Assembly: GCA_000697335.1 (NCBI GenBank)
Contig: JNEM01016396.1
Coordinates: forward strand, 1-64,000
Reading direction: 5' to 3'
Origin: Conidiobolus incongruus B7586
Lineage: Eukaryota; Entomophthoromycota; Entomophthoromycetes; Entomophthorales; Conidiobolaceae
Length of the DNA stretch: 64,000 bases
Part shown: piece after piece, positions 51,024 to 62,845 of the stretch
Layout of the letters: each line of letters starts with the position of its first letter
How positions within the stretch are numbered: position 1 is the stretch's first letter
Notes under the pieces: generated by a model
Databases searched by the model: none
What the model saw: the letters and a program-made list of their open reading frames with translations, nothing else
What the model was told of the DNA's origin: nothing
Translations under genes and position numbers: made by a program

Positions 51024-54000
51024 TTGTATAAAACAGTTTATTGTAGTATGAGCACTACGAATAGTCAAATCGAACAATTTGTTCAATTTGTTAAAAATCA
51101 AACTGCTAATTTTCTTGTATATCTATTAGATATCCTTGATAAACTTTTACCAGAATATATAAGTAGACATTTATTTACAAAACAGCATTTAATAGATTTT
51201 CGAACTATATATATTAACAATGTTGAAAAGAATAAACACTTTATCGATAATAAGATTAAGAATACAAAGTTTACATTATTAAACTTTATATTTAAATTTA
51301 GTTGGGAGCAATTTGGGTAATTTTACTTAGAAAATATATATTCGATATTGACAACTAATCAATATATATTTTTATAGTCGTTTTATGAATGCTTACTTTT
51401 TATTAATTGCTTCTTTACAATTGAATAGAGATTTAGTAATTTTATTTTTATTAAATATTTACCACAATATTAATTTGTATTGTAGACACCTGTTAACCCA
51501 ATTACTACTTGGACTCCATTAATAATTATTTTTACAATTTCTGCTATTAAAGAAATTTACGACGATTACCACAGATACCTCAACGATTTAGAGTTTAATA
51601 ATAGAATTTATACGAGGTTAAATTCTCAGTCGGTAGAAAATATCCCAAGTAGTAAAATTCGTGTAGGTGATATTATAAGAGTTGAAGAAGGTGTTGAAAT
51701 ACCTTGCGATTTGATCATAATTGCTTGCAACAATACCTCCGATCCAACAACTACAACTGCTTTTATCCAGACATCTAACTTGGATGGTGAAACCAGTCTG
51801 AAACCAAGAATAGTACCATCTCGATTATCTAAATTATCAGAAGATGAATTGTTAAAGCTTGATGGAATAAGTAAATTTATATTATATATTAAAAATCCTA
51901 CATGTACTAACCAATCTTATTTCAGTTGAATGCCCATTACCTAATCCCAATTTTAATGACTTTGACGCGAGAATGATCATTAATCCTAATAGATCCGATT
52001 CTACCATTGATAACATCATCCCAATATCATCCACCCAACTGATCCCTCAAGGGTCCTTCCTAGTGCAGACACCATCAATTCTAGGGATGGTGGTATATAC
52101 TGGCAGAGAGACAAAAATAGGTCAAAACAGCCAAAACAGTATCTTAAAATTATCAGTATTAGACAAACAAATTGAAAGAGCATCGGTATTTGTTTTCCTG
52201 TTTATGCTTTTCTTAACTATTGCTCTAGGATACATTGGAAATTACTACCATGACGAAGTTTTTAGAAAAATACATTCTTATTTGATGTTAGGTCCTGATC
52301 AAAAATTGAATTGGTACACTGGTTTAGTTATCCCATTAAGAATGCTTTTATTGTTAAGTCTTATGATTCCAATTAGTTTGAAAGTGTCAATGGTAACATG
52401 ATTAAAGTTAATATCTGTTGAATTAAGGGTTAATATTGAATTTAATAGGATATTTCAAAATTTTTATGTTCTCAATTCATCGGATGGGATTTAAAACTTT
52501 ATGACGAGCTTAGAGGACCAGCAGTTGTTAACAACACTCAAATCCCTGATGAAGTTGGTCAAGTGCAATTTGTTCTAAGTGACAAGACTGGTACACTGAC
52601 AGAAAATGTAATGAATCTCAGAAAATGCTCAATATCTGGTAAACGTTATGGCAACTTGCAAGAAGAAATTTACGAATCCGAATCTCTTTTGGTCGATATC
52701 CAAAAAATGAATGATTCTTTAGAAGAAAATCCTCTTGTACGCAATACCACAGAATCTAACACATTTTTAGATAACTTGTCACTATTCCTTCAGGCTATCA
52801 CACTTTGTCATGATTCTCAACTAATCCCGGTCGAAAATGAATCCGAAAATAGGGCGAATTACGAGTATTATGGATCTTCGCCCGATGAAGTAGCTTTATT
52901 AAATAGCGCTGCTAAATTGGGTTTTCAATATTTGGATGAAACTAACGGAACGATTACATTGAATGTCAATGGAAAGGTTAGTACTTTCCAACTTTTACAC
53001 AAATTGGACTTTTGCTCTGTTCGCAAACGCATGTCAGTACTCGTTAGAGTTTCACCAGATTCTCCCATATGGCTCATCTGTAAAGGTGCGGATGATTCGG
53101 TAGTTCCTCTCTGTCAGCCAACTCGCTTACCTGAACCCTTCCATCAAGAGTCATCTACTTCAATAACACAGCTTCATTTGGACGAATATGCACACTTGGG
53201 TTTGAGAACTTTGGCTATCGCTTGTAAATCAGTATCAGAGACTGAATATAAACAATGGTTAAAGAAGTATGAGGAAGCAAACTCTAGTATTGATAATAGA
53301 GAAGAGCAAATCAGAGAGTGTTATATTCAAATGGAAAAAGACTTACACTTGATAGGATGCACCGCCATTGAAGACAAACTACAACCAGGAGTTCCAGATA
53401 CAATTGCTTCACTTCGTCAAGCCGGTGTTAAAGTATGGATGCTTACAGGGGACAAGTTGATCACAGCCATTCAAATTGGTCGAAGCTGTAAGCTTCTTCC
53501 TCCTGAGGGATTTGGTAAGATTATCAAGCTTCAGGGTCGAGGGCAATCTTTCCAAGAGTTCTTCCAAAGTTTTGAGGAAGAATATTCCAAATTATCAACT
53601 AATATTCCAGAACTCTCTATTACCAGTAGACTTTCTTTAGGTTTGGTTCAGAGCTCTCAGTCGATTTTGAATGATGTTTCTCTCGCTTCTATTGTCATTG
53701 ATGGCACAGGATTAAGCTATATTCTATCTGACGATCGATTGAAAACCATGTTTATTGAACTCGGATTGACAGTCAACTCTGTAATCTGCTGTAGAGCAAC
53801 TCCTAAGCAAAAGAGCCAAGTTGTTCAGTTGATTAGATCACTAAACCAGATTACTTTGGCGATAGGCGATGGAGGTAACGATGTTCTAATGATCCAACAA
53901 GCTAATATTGGTGTTGGAATTCGTGGACTTGAAGGAAAACAAGCTACTAGAGCTGCAGATATCACTTTAAGTCGATTTGCTCATCTCAATCGACTCATTT

Positions 54001-54749
54001 TGGTCCATGGCAGATACTCACTTCATAGAGTGCGATTCGTAGCTTTGTACTGTTTCTACAAAACAGTTTATATTTGCTGTATTCAAGCTGTTTATCAATT
54101 CTTCGCAGGATTTTCTGGTACCTCTTTATTTAACACCTATAGTTTAAGTTTGTACAATGTCCTCTACGCAGGCATGCCAGTTTTGTTTTATGTGTTGGAT
54201 AAGGATATTCCAGAAGATCAATTGATCAAATACCCCACTTTGTACCAATTCACACAAGGAAGAGATCCTAATTATTGGTTTATTTCTGGTACATTTAGAT
54301 GGTTTTTATGGGCCGTGGGTCAGGGTATTGTTACTATTTACGTATCTTACGGCTCATTCTTAGAATTTAATGACACTTGGTTCACATCGTCCGATTCTAT
54401 GACAATTGACTCATTCTTAATGTACAGTATTGTAATTGTCATCATACAAATTACTTTATCACTTTTCACCAACTACTATACAATTGCTAATCAGTTCGTT
54501 ATCTGGGGTACTATTATCATTTATTTTGTTACCACCTTGTTGGCTTCTATCCCTGTCAAATTACATATGCGAGAAGTACAACAATTGGTCATGGATATTA
54601 GATTCTATCTTTGTATTGCATTAACTATAGTGATTTGCTCAGTACCTGTGTGGGTTTACAATTACACTAAATTGGTTACTGGAAAGGATCCTGTTAAAGA
54701 ATTGAGAAATTCAGTAATTGGTGTCAGACCCAGAACTGTTGCTAGTTAA
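51024..54749 (+). CDS. P4-type phospholipid-translocating ATPase (flippase), ALA2-like
   Basis: Moves phospholipids from the outer/luminal to the cytosolic leaflet. Five exons (51024–51316, 51378–51435, 51486–51870, 51926–52392, 52449–54749) join in frame to 1,167 residues. Translation could instead start at the second Met (51048), giving 1,159. The P4 set is complete: actuator DGET at 217–220, PISL in helix 4 (MIPISLKVSM), the phosphorylated Asp446 in SDKTGTLTENVM, the nucleotide-site KGAD, GDGGND at 874–879, and about six C-terminal transmembrane helices. The N-terminal half (LWEQFGRFMNAYF-like, DDYHRYL) and C-terminal half (SGTSLFN, VLDKDI) are closest in my memory to plant ALA2 and protist relatives rather than yeast Dnf/Drs2. 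It is shorter at the N terminus than Drs2-type enzymes. The last exon is intronless over 2.3 kb. Confidence 0.93.
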
Positions 54750-55169
54750 CTATTTCAAAGTTTTCAATGATCAGTTTAATATTAATCATTTTATTTATAC
54801 TACTATATCTTTACGTATTGATTAATTTACTAAATTAATTAATGTTATTACTATGCTATATGAAACTACTATTATAACCAAGTTTATATTTTTTTAATAT
54901 ATTAATAATTAATATTGAGCTTTTTTGAATTATAACAAACACATTTTTCAATAATTATAATAAAAACTAAACAAATATATTACTGAATTAAGAATAAAAT
55001 TGAAATAATAATACCTTCAATTTCAAATCAACAAATTCAGGAATAAAAATTTCATTGATATTACAGTTAATTTTCATATTTAAACATAATAATTAATCCA
55101 ATATTAACACAACTAAGAACTTCCTCAATCCGTTTAATCAAATTACCTCATATTAAACATTTGTCTAAG
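54750..55169. other. spacer between P4-ATPase and COQ4 remnant
   Basis: 420 AT-rich bases. About 55100–55170 could encode an Arg/Leu/Ser-rich leader (LRTSSIRLIKLP) resembling a mitochondrial presequence in front of COQ4, but it has no ATG and is in a different frame. Confidence 0.4.
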
Positions 55170-55855
55170 ATACATATGGAGGTCATATTCCTCTTAACTG
55201 TTTTGAAAAATCTACTTTAGCAGTCAAAATCGCATTTGGTACTTTTTGGGATTCTACCAGATACGATATTCATAAATTTAATTCCAAAATCGGTTAAAAG
55301 TTTAATATATTATACTTTCAGAGCTCGTTGCAGCACTTGGAGAAACCACTTCAGGATCAGCTTTAAAATGTATAAGAGATAGAATGTTAATGGATAGAGA
55401 TGGTAGAGCTATTATTCGTGAAAGATTATTATTAATACTTCAATTATTGATATGGAATACTTGTCAAAATTACCTAAAAGTACCCTTGAATATAATTATT
55501 TTTACTTTTTAGACTCTAATAAGATCAAACCCGATACTAGAATCCCGGTTCATCATGTCGATGATGAGGAATTAGCTTATGCCATCAATAGATATCGTCA
55601 AGTCAATAATTTTTTCCACACTTTATTCAATTTAAATATCTCTGTCAAGGGAGAAAAACCATTCAAATGGTTTGAAATAGTACATTTTCAATACTTATAA
55701 ATATTTTATGTGCTCAATTTGGCCCTATTAGGCCAACTGCTGAAAAAATAAATGATTTGATGAAAAAGTCAGTTCCATGGGTATTTTCTGTTGGAAATCA
55801 AGCTAAATTTTTATTAAATGAATTTTATGAAAATTCAATTGAAAAAAATGAATGA
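55170..55855 (+). pseudogene. COQ4: COQ4 remnant (ubiquinone biosynthesis)
   Basis: Intact COQ4 is a mitochondrial matrix-side protein of the coenzyme Q synthome, recently linked to C1 oxidative decarboxylation. Conserved blocks are readable in order: GGHIPLN, ALGETTSGSALK, IRDRMLMDRDGR, MEYLSKLP, DTRIPVHHVDDEELAYAINR, FFHTLFNL, KWFE, AQFGPIRPT and VPWVF. They are not in one frame. Frame changes occur after IRER (about 55420) and after KWFE (about 55690), and the segment before GGHIPLN lacks a Met in frame. One short intron (about 55292–55320) still has GT–AG ends. The metal-binding HDxxH-x11-E motif reads NNxxH with the Glu kept, so two ligands are lost. A decayed second copy, or the only copy in a lineage that lost the pathway, fits better than sequencing error alone. 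Confidence 0.75.
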
Positions 55856-56206
55856 ATTAAGAGTTGAATTAAACGTTATTCCTCATCTTAAATGAACATT
55901 ATAAAACATTTCGATTATTAATTTTAATATATAATTGCACTAATGAGTGATAATACAATTTTATACCATTTTTTAAATAAGTACTTAATCATTTAAAGAG
56001 TCTAAACAATAAATCTGAAAATAAAATATAAACTATTAGCTAGATATTTAATAAACCAACTTAGCTACCATAATATTTTCGTTTTATAGATTTTAGATTC
56101 GAAGGTTAATCTCATTAGCGAATTATTTCATAATACACTTAACTCGTACACATTATATCAACACTTTGAAATATTGTTAAGTTGAAAAATCTGGTGATAC
56201 TACTCA

Positions 56207-56739
56207 TTAACGTAAAGGCTTTGATAAAGTCAACTAATTAGATAAGTTATGCAACTAGATTAAAATTAGTGGAATTTAATAAAGCAATTTTTTAACAAAT
56301 ACCTTTTGATTTTCTTCCAAAGAATCTCTTAAAGCATTCTGTAGTTTTAAAAGCTTGGACTCGGCTTCTTCAAATTTCAATTTGTAAGAATGAAGTTCTT
56401 CATTTTCTTTCAAAGATTCTTGTAAAGCGGACTCTAGTTCCTGAATTTTAACCTGACTTTGATTGTACATACATTGAATGGTTTGTAAACTTTGATTCTC
56501 TTCTTCCAATTCTTCAATTCGCTTCTTCAATTCAAGAATATTAAATCCTTGGTCTAACTTATCTTGAACTGACTGTTCTAAAGTTAAGATATCTTCCATC
56601 TCCTTCTCATTTTGTTGATACTCTTCCAATTCTTTGTTTTTCGATTTAATCTCTGATTTTAAATATTGAATAGTTTGCTCAGCCGCAAATAATTTCATTT
56701 CTAATTCTTGACTCTGATTTTGAGCATTATTGGATTGAG
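56207..56739 (-). CDS. coiled-coil protein, incomplete model
   Basis: No family recognised. The main exon (56739–56303, minus) begins after a TTAG acceptor and encodes about 145 residues of heptad-like Leu/Glu/Lys/Gln sequence (for example KKRIEELEEENQSL and ESALQESLKENEEL), a long coiled coil. It ends at an AAG|GTATTT donor. A plausible last exon (56233–56207) adds LTLSKPLR and a stop. The 5' end is unclear. A possible first exon, MSNENSPIQ at 57196–57170 with a GT donor, does not match the phase of the main exon, so another small exon or a different start must exist. It could be a structural, tethering or cytoskeletal protein. The sequence does not say which. Confidence 0.5.
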
Positions 56740-58008
56740 CTAATTTAATTAAAATTATCAATTTTTTAATTTTATTTAATTAATCATAAGTATACCCTAA
56801 ATATAAAACTACAATTAGTTAATTGGTGATAAATCAAAACTAAAAATATAGATACAATTTGGTTTCTATCAGTTTCCAAGCCTAATAAGCATCTAAAAAT
56901 TAATACTCAATAAAATTGATATATAGATATATTTTGCCTTTGGAATATTGTTTAATATCCTTTAAAATATTTGAATTTGAAGTGAAACTCTATATTTTAC
57001 AAATCAGGGTTAGTTAAAAATTCTTATTAAAAGGATTAAATACCAAACCTTGTTTGAGCTCTTATTTGAAAGTACACTTAAATTAGGAGATTTTAAACTT
57101 GATAGCTCATTCTATAAATCAAAGTTTAAATTAATATTGTATGGATAAATTTGATAAAATAATATCTACTTGAATTGGAGAATTTTCGTTTGACATTTTT
57201 ATATGCTAAAATACTAATAAAATTTTTAAACACCGAAATTTTAATAATAATTTTATAAAAACCAAAATGACGTTACATTTGTTGGGTATTTATATTCGTA
57301 TTAATCCCATAAAATTTTGGATTTTTTCAATAAAATAATGCTGTAAATCAAATGAATATTGAATAAATATAAAATTTTGAAATAAATTATATTTTGTATA
57401 TGATTTTTTTATAACAGTAGTTGTGATTCATAAACATATAACATTAACACTCAATTACCTAATAGAATATCTCACCAATTGATTTTATATTGATTAATTC
57501 TATAGATTAATTTTGAATAACAATATTTAGAATAATAACATTATGTTTATTTAGATTGTATTTGATCTTAGATAATTCATTTTAGTGGCACTATTGTTAG
57601 AAATATCGTTCTAAATTTACAAAACATACTCTTATATACTAATATACTTTGTACTTTTTTGAATTTTAGACTTATTTAAAAAATTCAGTCAAAATTATAA
57701 TTGTAGTTTAATAATATAGATGATTAAACAAAGAAAATTAATATATTGATTTAAAATCGAGCTATCGCAATATTCCATCTATAAGATTTTTAATGAATAT
57801 CATTGTCATCAAAAAATAATAAATATTAATACATTATATTAAACACAACATAACAATGTAAAGATATTTTTTTCTATTTTTTCAATATGTATTAATTCTG
57901 AAATTATAAAGTGAAACCCATAATCATCTTTAAATTCAGTTAATTTATAAATATTGGTGAGGAATTAAATTATATTATAATGAATCGATTTGCTGAAATA
58001 AATTTAAA
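56740..58008. other. spacer between coiled-coil gene and cyclin Q
   Basis: AT-rich. It may contain the missing 5' exon(s) of the coiled-coil gene (candidate at 57170–57196, minus) and the cyclin promoter. Nothing else was supported. Confidence 0.45.
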
Positions 58009-59077
58009 ATGAGAGAAGAATCTGAAAAAGCTAATATTAAGCATAATTTTATCAAATTAAGTCCTTTAGCCTTTTTGAGTGAGTGTACCAGGTTGCTAGA
58101 ATTGTAAATTTGAATTTAAATCTTTTCTCTTTTAAGTTTTGTAGGCTAATCGTTACATTATAGGCCTTTTGACACCAGTTGTTATTGTATTATATTGTTC
58201 TTTGGATATTTAAAGGTCAAAAACAAAAAATGTGATCAATACATGAGCGATTATGTAAATATTCTCAATTAAATTACTTTTAATATTTTATACAGCTAAT
58301 TTCTGTTTTTAGCTAGCTATTGGTTCAATTATAAACTTAGTTTGTAAAATCAATAATATCGATAGAAATATTAGAGATATTGTGAACGTATCTTATCAGT
58401 ATATAGCAATATTCACCAAGTTTATATCGATTTATTTTATTCGTTTTTAGTGTACTACATCCCAACTCTGAATTCTTACCCATGGAATCTGTAGGCTATT
58501 TCTTATCACAATGCTATTATATGAAATATTTATGAATAATTTAGACATACTGGAAATTGAGAGATTCTTTAATAGAGTGTGAAATGATTATATGTAGATT
58601 TTTAAAATTCAATTTCGAAGTAGAATTACCTCATCATTATTTAGAAGATTGGTCTTCCAATCTATTATTGCAAACTGGTGATAATACTCAAGGTATTTTA
58701 AATTTTCAGACATACATTATTTATATTTGAAAATCGATATTGGTAGAACTCTCTGAACATTTGGATATTATTAATGCAGCTTGGTACTTTGCTAACGAGA
58801 GGTAATACAATTCCATCATTTTCTATTTTACTAAACATTAATATATCGATATATTTAGTGTCCAATGTGAAGATACTATTACCAATTATAGTGCACTGTC
58901 AATTGCCAAAACTTGTATTTATTTAGGACTTCTAGCTAATTTCGATACAGAGAATCAATTATCAATAGTAATTAACTCAAATTATTATATTTTAATTTTT
59001 ATCAACATCCTATATAGTGGTTTTCACAATGGAATGAAGATGAAAAGGAACATTTTGAAGGTAATTTTGAAAATTAA
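58009..59077 (+). CDS. cyclin Q-like protein (CCNQ/FAM58 type)
   Basis: Eight small exons (58009–58103, 58164–58254, 58313–58398, 58451–58490, 58545–58692, 58747–58801, 58859–58967, 59018–59077) join in frame to 227 residues. The best resemblance is to cyclin Q (cyclin M/FAM58A), the 248-residue activator of CDK10. Both show the run KIN.. to IRDIVNVSY (human RDIINVSNRY), then EFLPMES followed by TYWKLRDSLIECEMII and LKFNFEVELPHHYL. In human these are [21 protein letters not shown] and VSFQHPHKYL. The N-terminal part (FLSECTRLLELPFDTSCY) fits the first cyclin-fold helices. SALSIAKTCIYLGLL lies in the second fold. The human Lys-Val-Glu-Glu segment is replaced by KINN, so the CDK contact may differ. 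Found only by joining short exons. Confidence 0.75.
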
Positions 59078-59298
59078 CTGAAAATTTGGGAGGAATAACA
59101 AACTTTTAAATTAATTGTAAAATATAAATGCGACATAATTTCAAATATATTCTATATGACCTTAGATGCTTTTTTTGCTATATTATTAAAATTAAAGAAT
59201 TTCACTTGCAAAAACTATAATGAAAAGAATATAATTTAAACCAATTTATACTGAATAATAAAAAAATTAAATATTAGTCATATGATGGGAAATAATCT

Positions 59299-59716
59299 TG
59301 TCAATCACTCAAGAAACTGCGATTACCACGCTGAATCAAGAAGTCACATTGGAGAACACCCATTTCCTGAACTGGGTGGTTGTGTTCCTTTCTGTCACTG
59401 AGTCATTCCTATCCATAAAAATCAACAATGAAAGCTAACATAAGATTATCACGAACTAATAAACATATCTTTTTTATTTTCATTCCAAAAGCATCTAGTC
59501 TCTAAGTTTTTCTCGTAATCCTCACAAAAGTGTAGAGTCGTGACGAACATGAGATATTTACTTTACACGAAGAACTCAATTTACAGTAAGCCATTTTCAT
59601 CTCGTTTGATGAACCCCACTAATTTCCCGTAACTCTGTGGTAACCTATTGTTTACCACTGGCGATTCACCGGTTAAGCTCTAAAAGTCTATTCCTCCCAC
59701 AATTACATTTGTCACA
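59299..59716. other. G+C-richer island with strong hairpins: old LTR or structured RNA
   Basis: About 418 bases, sharply bounded by AT-rich flanks, non-coding in six frames. Two hairpins are visible: GAACACCCA pairing with TGGG…GTGTTC around 59354–59388, and TGGTAA with TTTACCA around 59638–59657. The ends TGTCAATC and TTGTCACA allow a TG…CA LTR reading on either strand, but no target duplication, TATA box or poly(A) signal is convincing. No known RNA (5S, SRP, snRNA, RNase P) was recognised. Confidence 0.3.
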
Positions 59717-60299
59717 TATTAATTTGTAAATTAAATGATGATATTTTTAATCACTGATTTTTGAAATATATCAATAATTTTCAAAATCACGTTATATACG
59801 AAAAATTTTATATAAAAATTTATTGTCAAATTTAATCATGTTTTAATTAAATAATGATTATCAAAAAATTTATTATATTATTATTAAAACTCAACCATAT
59901 ACCAATAAAATCTTTAAATTTATAATCAATTAATAAAGATAATATCTTATCCAAAACTCCCATTTATCACTGGGTTTATGATATCAAAATTGGAAGGCAA
60001 ATTATCCAAAATTTATCAAAATTTACAAAGCTATTTTTTATTAATACTTTTCTTAATAATAGAAGATATCGTTGGGTTTTATAATATGTTTTGGAAATAA
60101 AGATTGTTGTTAGAAAAGCACTTGTAATATAATTTAGTCAATTATTTATTAATCCTGTTCTTTAACATATTGGGACTGTATGTCTTAAAACCTACTGTTG
60201 AGACATTGTAGCAAAATATTCAGAAAACTTCACCTTGTTATTCTTATCACTTTGGGGTTTAATAATTCATTCAGTGAGTGACATAGGTTTTGGATAAAT

Positions 60300-60935
60300 T
60301 TTAATAAAGGAGCTAAAGAGTATCTTTTGATTATAAACTAACAATTTCACCATGAACAAGAGGTAATGTGAACTTAACTATTGAATCTAGACAGTTAGAT
60401 ATTTTTGAAATACAACAATAGAATAAAAAATATTAAAAAACACTTATTTGTCTAGTGAGTTACTAAAGTACTTTAATGTTGATTATATAAGAGTATTATA
60501 TATATTAAACTTGAAACTTAGTTTAATAAAAATATGAAATAGATATACTATAATTTAACTAAGCATTAAAAAAAGTTATAATAATTAGAACTAAGTAAAA
60601 CCAATTATAATATAGCTAAATACTAAAACTTTATTTTAATTCATTGTAATTAATTAATCATAAATTATATAGATAATTACTTAATTAGAAATATTAGATT
60701 AAACTAAAGTAATATTTTTCATAAATTTTAATAAACAGATATAAATTATTATAATATATTATAATAGTAAATACTCTTATTTAAATTTTGAAAATAAAAA
60801 TTGAATATATATAATACTAGTTGCAAAAATTCTTATATTTCTTATTTTAGATAATTGATATTAAACTCTGAGATACACATGATATTATATTATGAAATAA
60901 TTAAAAATATTGATAAATGCAGATTCTTTATAGTA
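60300..60935 (+). mobile_element. Tc1/mariner-type fragment, inverted (copy 4)
   Basis: By eye the plus strand here aligns with the minus strand of copy 2 (about 15890–15260), which covers the transposase N terminus to the DDE region. Matching anchors in order are AACAATTTCACC…GAGGTAA, ATAGAATAAAAAATATT, TATAATTTAACTAA, ATTATAATAGTA followed by CTCTTATTTA, and ACATGATATTATATTATGA. Many single differences separate them, so it is older than copies 2 and 3. Neither inverted terminal repeat could be fixed, so the limits are approximate. Confidence 0.55.
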
Positions 60936-61363
60936 AATTATATAGATTTATTTGACAGATATTTTGTTGAGATAATGATAACATATATAAGAAATACAAG
61001 GGAAATAAAATGATGTTAATTGGTGTGAAAAATACAGAAAAATAGTATGTGCTGTCAACAAAAATAAAAATGTAAAGGAATGTAAATGGAGGAAAAAATG
61101 AAATTAATCGAAATAAAATAAAGAGTTAAAAATAATAAATAAAATTTATATGTTTAAATATCTATAGAGGGTAGTTGTTAAAAAAAGATAAGAACTTAAT
61201 TAAAGTTACCAAACAATATATGTTTGTCAATGGCCAGTGATTAGAGAGAAACTTTGGTATTATGATTTGTTGTTCTACCAGTTTATTGGACCAGAAGATA
61301 GTTTTATGTTTGATCACAATATGTGGAAATTGCAAAAGGGAATTTGATAAAGTAAAAGTAAAT

Positions 61364-62109
<746 letters not shown>

Positions 62110-62389
62110 GTTTCAAGTGTGTATGGTTGGGTCAAAAGGAGGGTAGTTCCGTTGGGTAGACCTAACAAAGAGAAGGTTTGATTGATTATTACTTTCCCAA
62201 TATGATTTTGCAACTCGATTTTTGATTGGGTAAAATCTCAGTCATTAATTCAGAATTAGTATATATCCCATAATATTCTTTTTTATCCTTTATTTCGCTT
62301 TTTGACTTAAATAAAATCAAATTCCCATTATTCAAATCTAATAAATTTGTTTTAATTTAATCAATTATCAGTAATTAATTCAAATAAAA
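62110..62389. promoter_or_regulatory. divergent promoter region, uS11 / RPB9
   Basis: 280 bases between the two start codons must drive both genes. GTCAAAAGGAGGGTAG at 62131–62146, 22–37 bases upstream of the uS11 ATG, resembles the purine block upstream of uL13 at 39103–39120. Confidence 0.45.
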
Positions 62390-62845
62390 ATGGGCGATAA
62401 TTATACTGATTATTTCGGTTCTGAAGTTTCTGATGAAGAAGTTCGTCAGGATCACCGTGATGTTTCTTTTGAGGATTCTTATGAAGATACTAGATTTTGC
62501 CGAATTTGTAAAAATATAACTTATCCAAAAGAAAACAAAGAAACACAAACTCTTTATATGGCTTGTCGTCATTGCGATTTCCAAGTTAAAGCTAAGGATT
62601 CCAGAGTTTTTTATCATCAAATTCAATATGTTCCACCTTCTATGGTTGAGTCTATTGAAGAAGAAATTACTGATGGTACACTTCCTATCACTGATAAAAA
62701 ACCATGTCCCAAGTGTAAAAGTACTAACGCAGCATATTTTCAATCTCGCTCTAGAAGACCTGACTCAACAATGGCTTTAAATTATGTATGTTTGAATAAG
62801 GACTGTAATTGGAGTTGGACTTCAACTGGTAAACCAGTCATATAA
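62390..62845 (+). CDS. RPB9: RNA polymerase II subunit RPB9
   Basis: Small zinc-ribbon subunit of RNA polymerase II, involved in start-site choice and transcript cleavage fidelity. Single exon, 151 residues. It has an acidic N-terminal extension of about 33 residues that yeast Rpb9 (122 residues) lacks. Zinc ribbon 1 uses Cys37, Cys40, Cys59 and Cys62 (FCRIC…CRHC). The C-terminal TFIIS-type ribbon uses Cys106, Cys109, Cys134 and Cys139, with QSRSRRPDSTMALNYVC between them. The last pair has four residues between the cysteines, as in the human protein. The family motif DPTLP appears as DGTLP. It is head-to-head with the uS11 gene. Confidence 0.96.
   Translation: MGDNYTDYFGSEVSDEEVRQDHRDVSFEDSYEDTRFCRICKNITYPKENKETQTLYMACRHCDFQVKAKDSRVFYHQIQYVPPSMVESIEEEITDGTLPITDKKPCPKCKSTNAAYFQSRSRRPDSTMALNYVCLNKDCNWSWTSTGKPVI

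Larger units (their letters stand above)
59078..61363. other. gene-free spacer with island and fossil transposon
   Basis: Between cyclin Q and uS11. It contains the structured island at 59299–59716 and a fourth Tc1/mariner fragment at about 60300–60935. 61000–61363 is the uS11 3' side and shows no exon. Confidence 0.5.
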
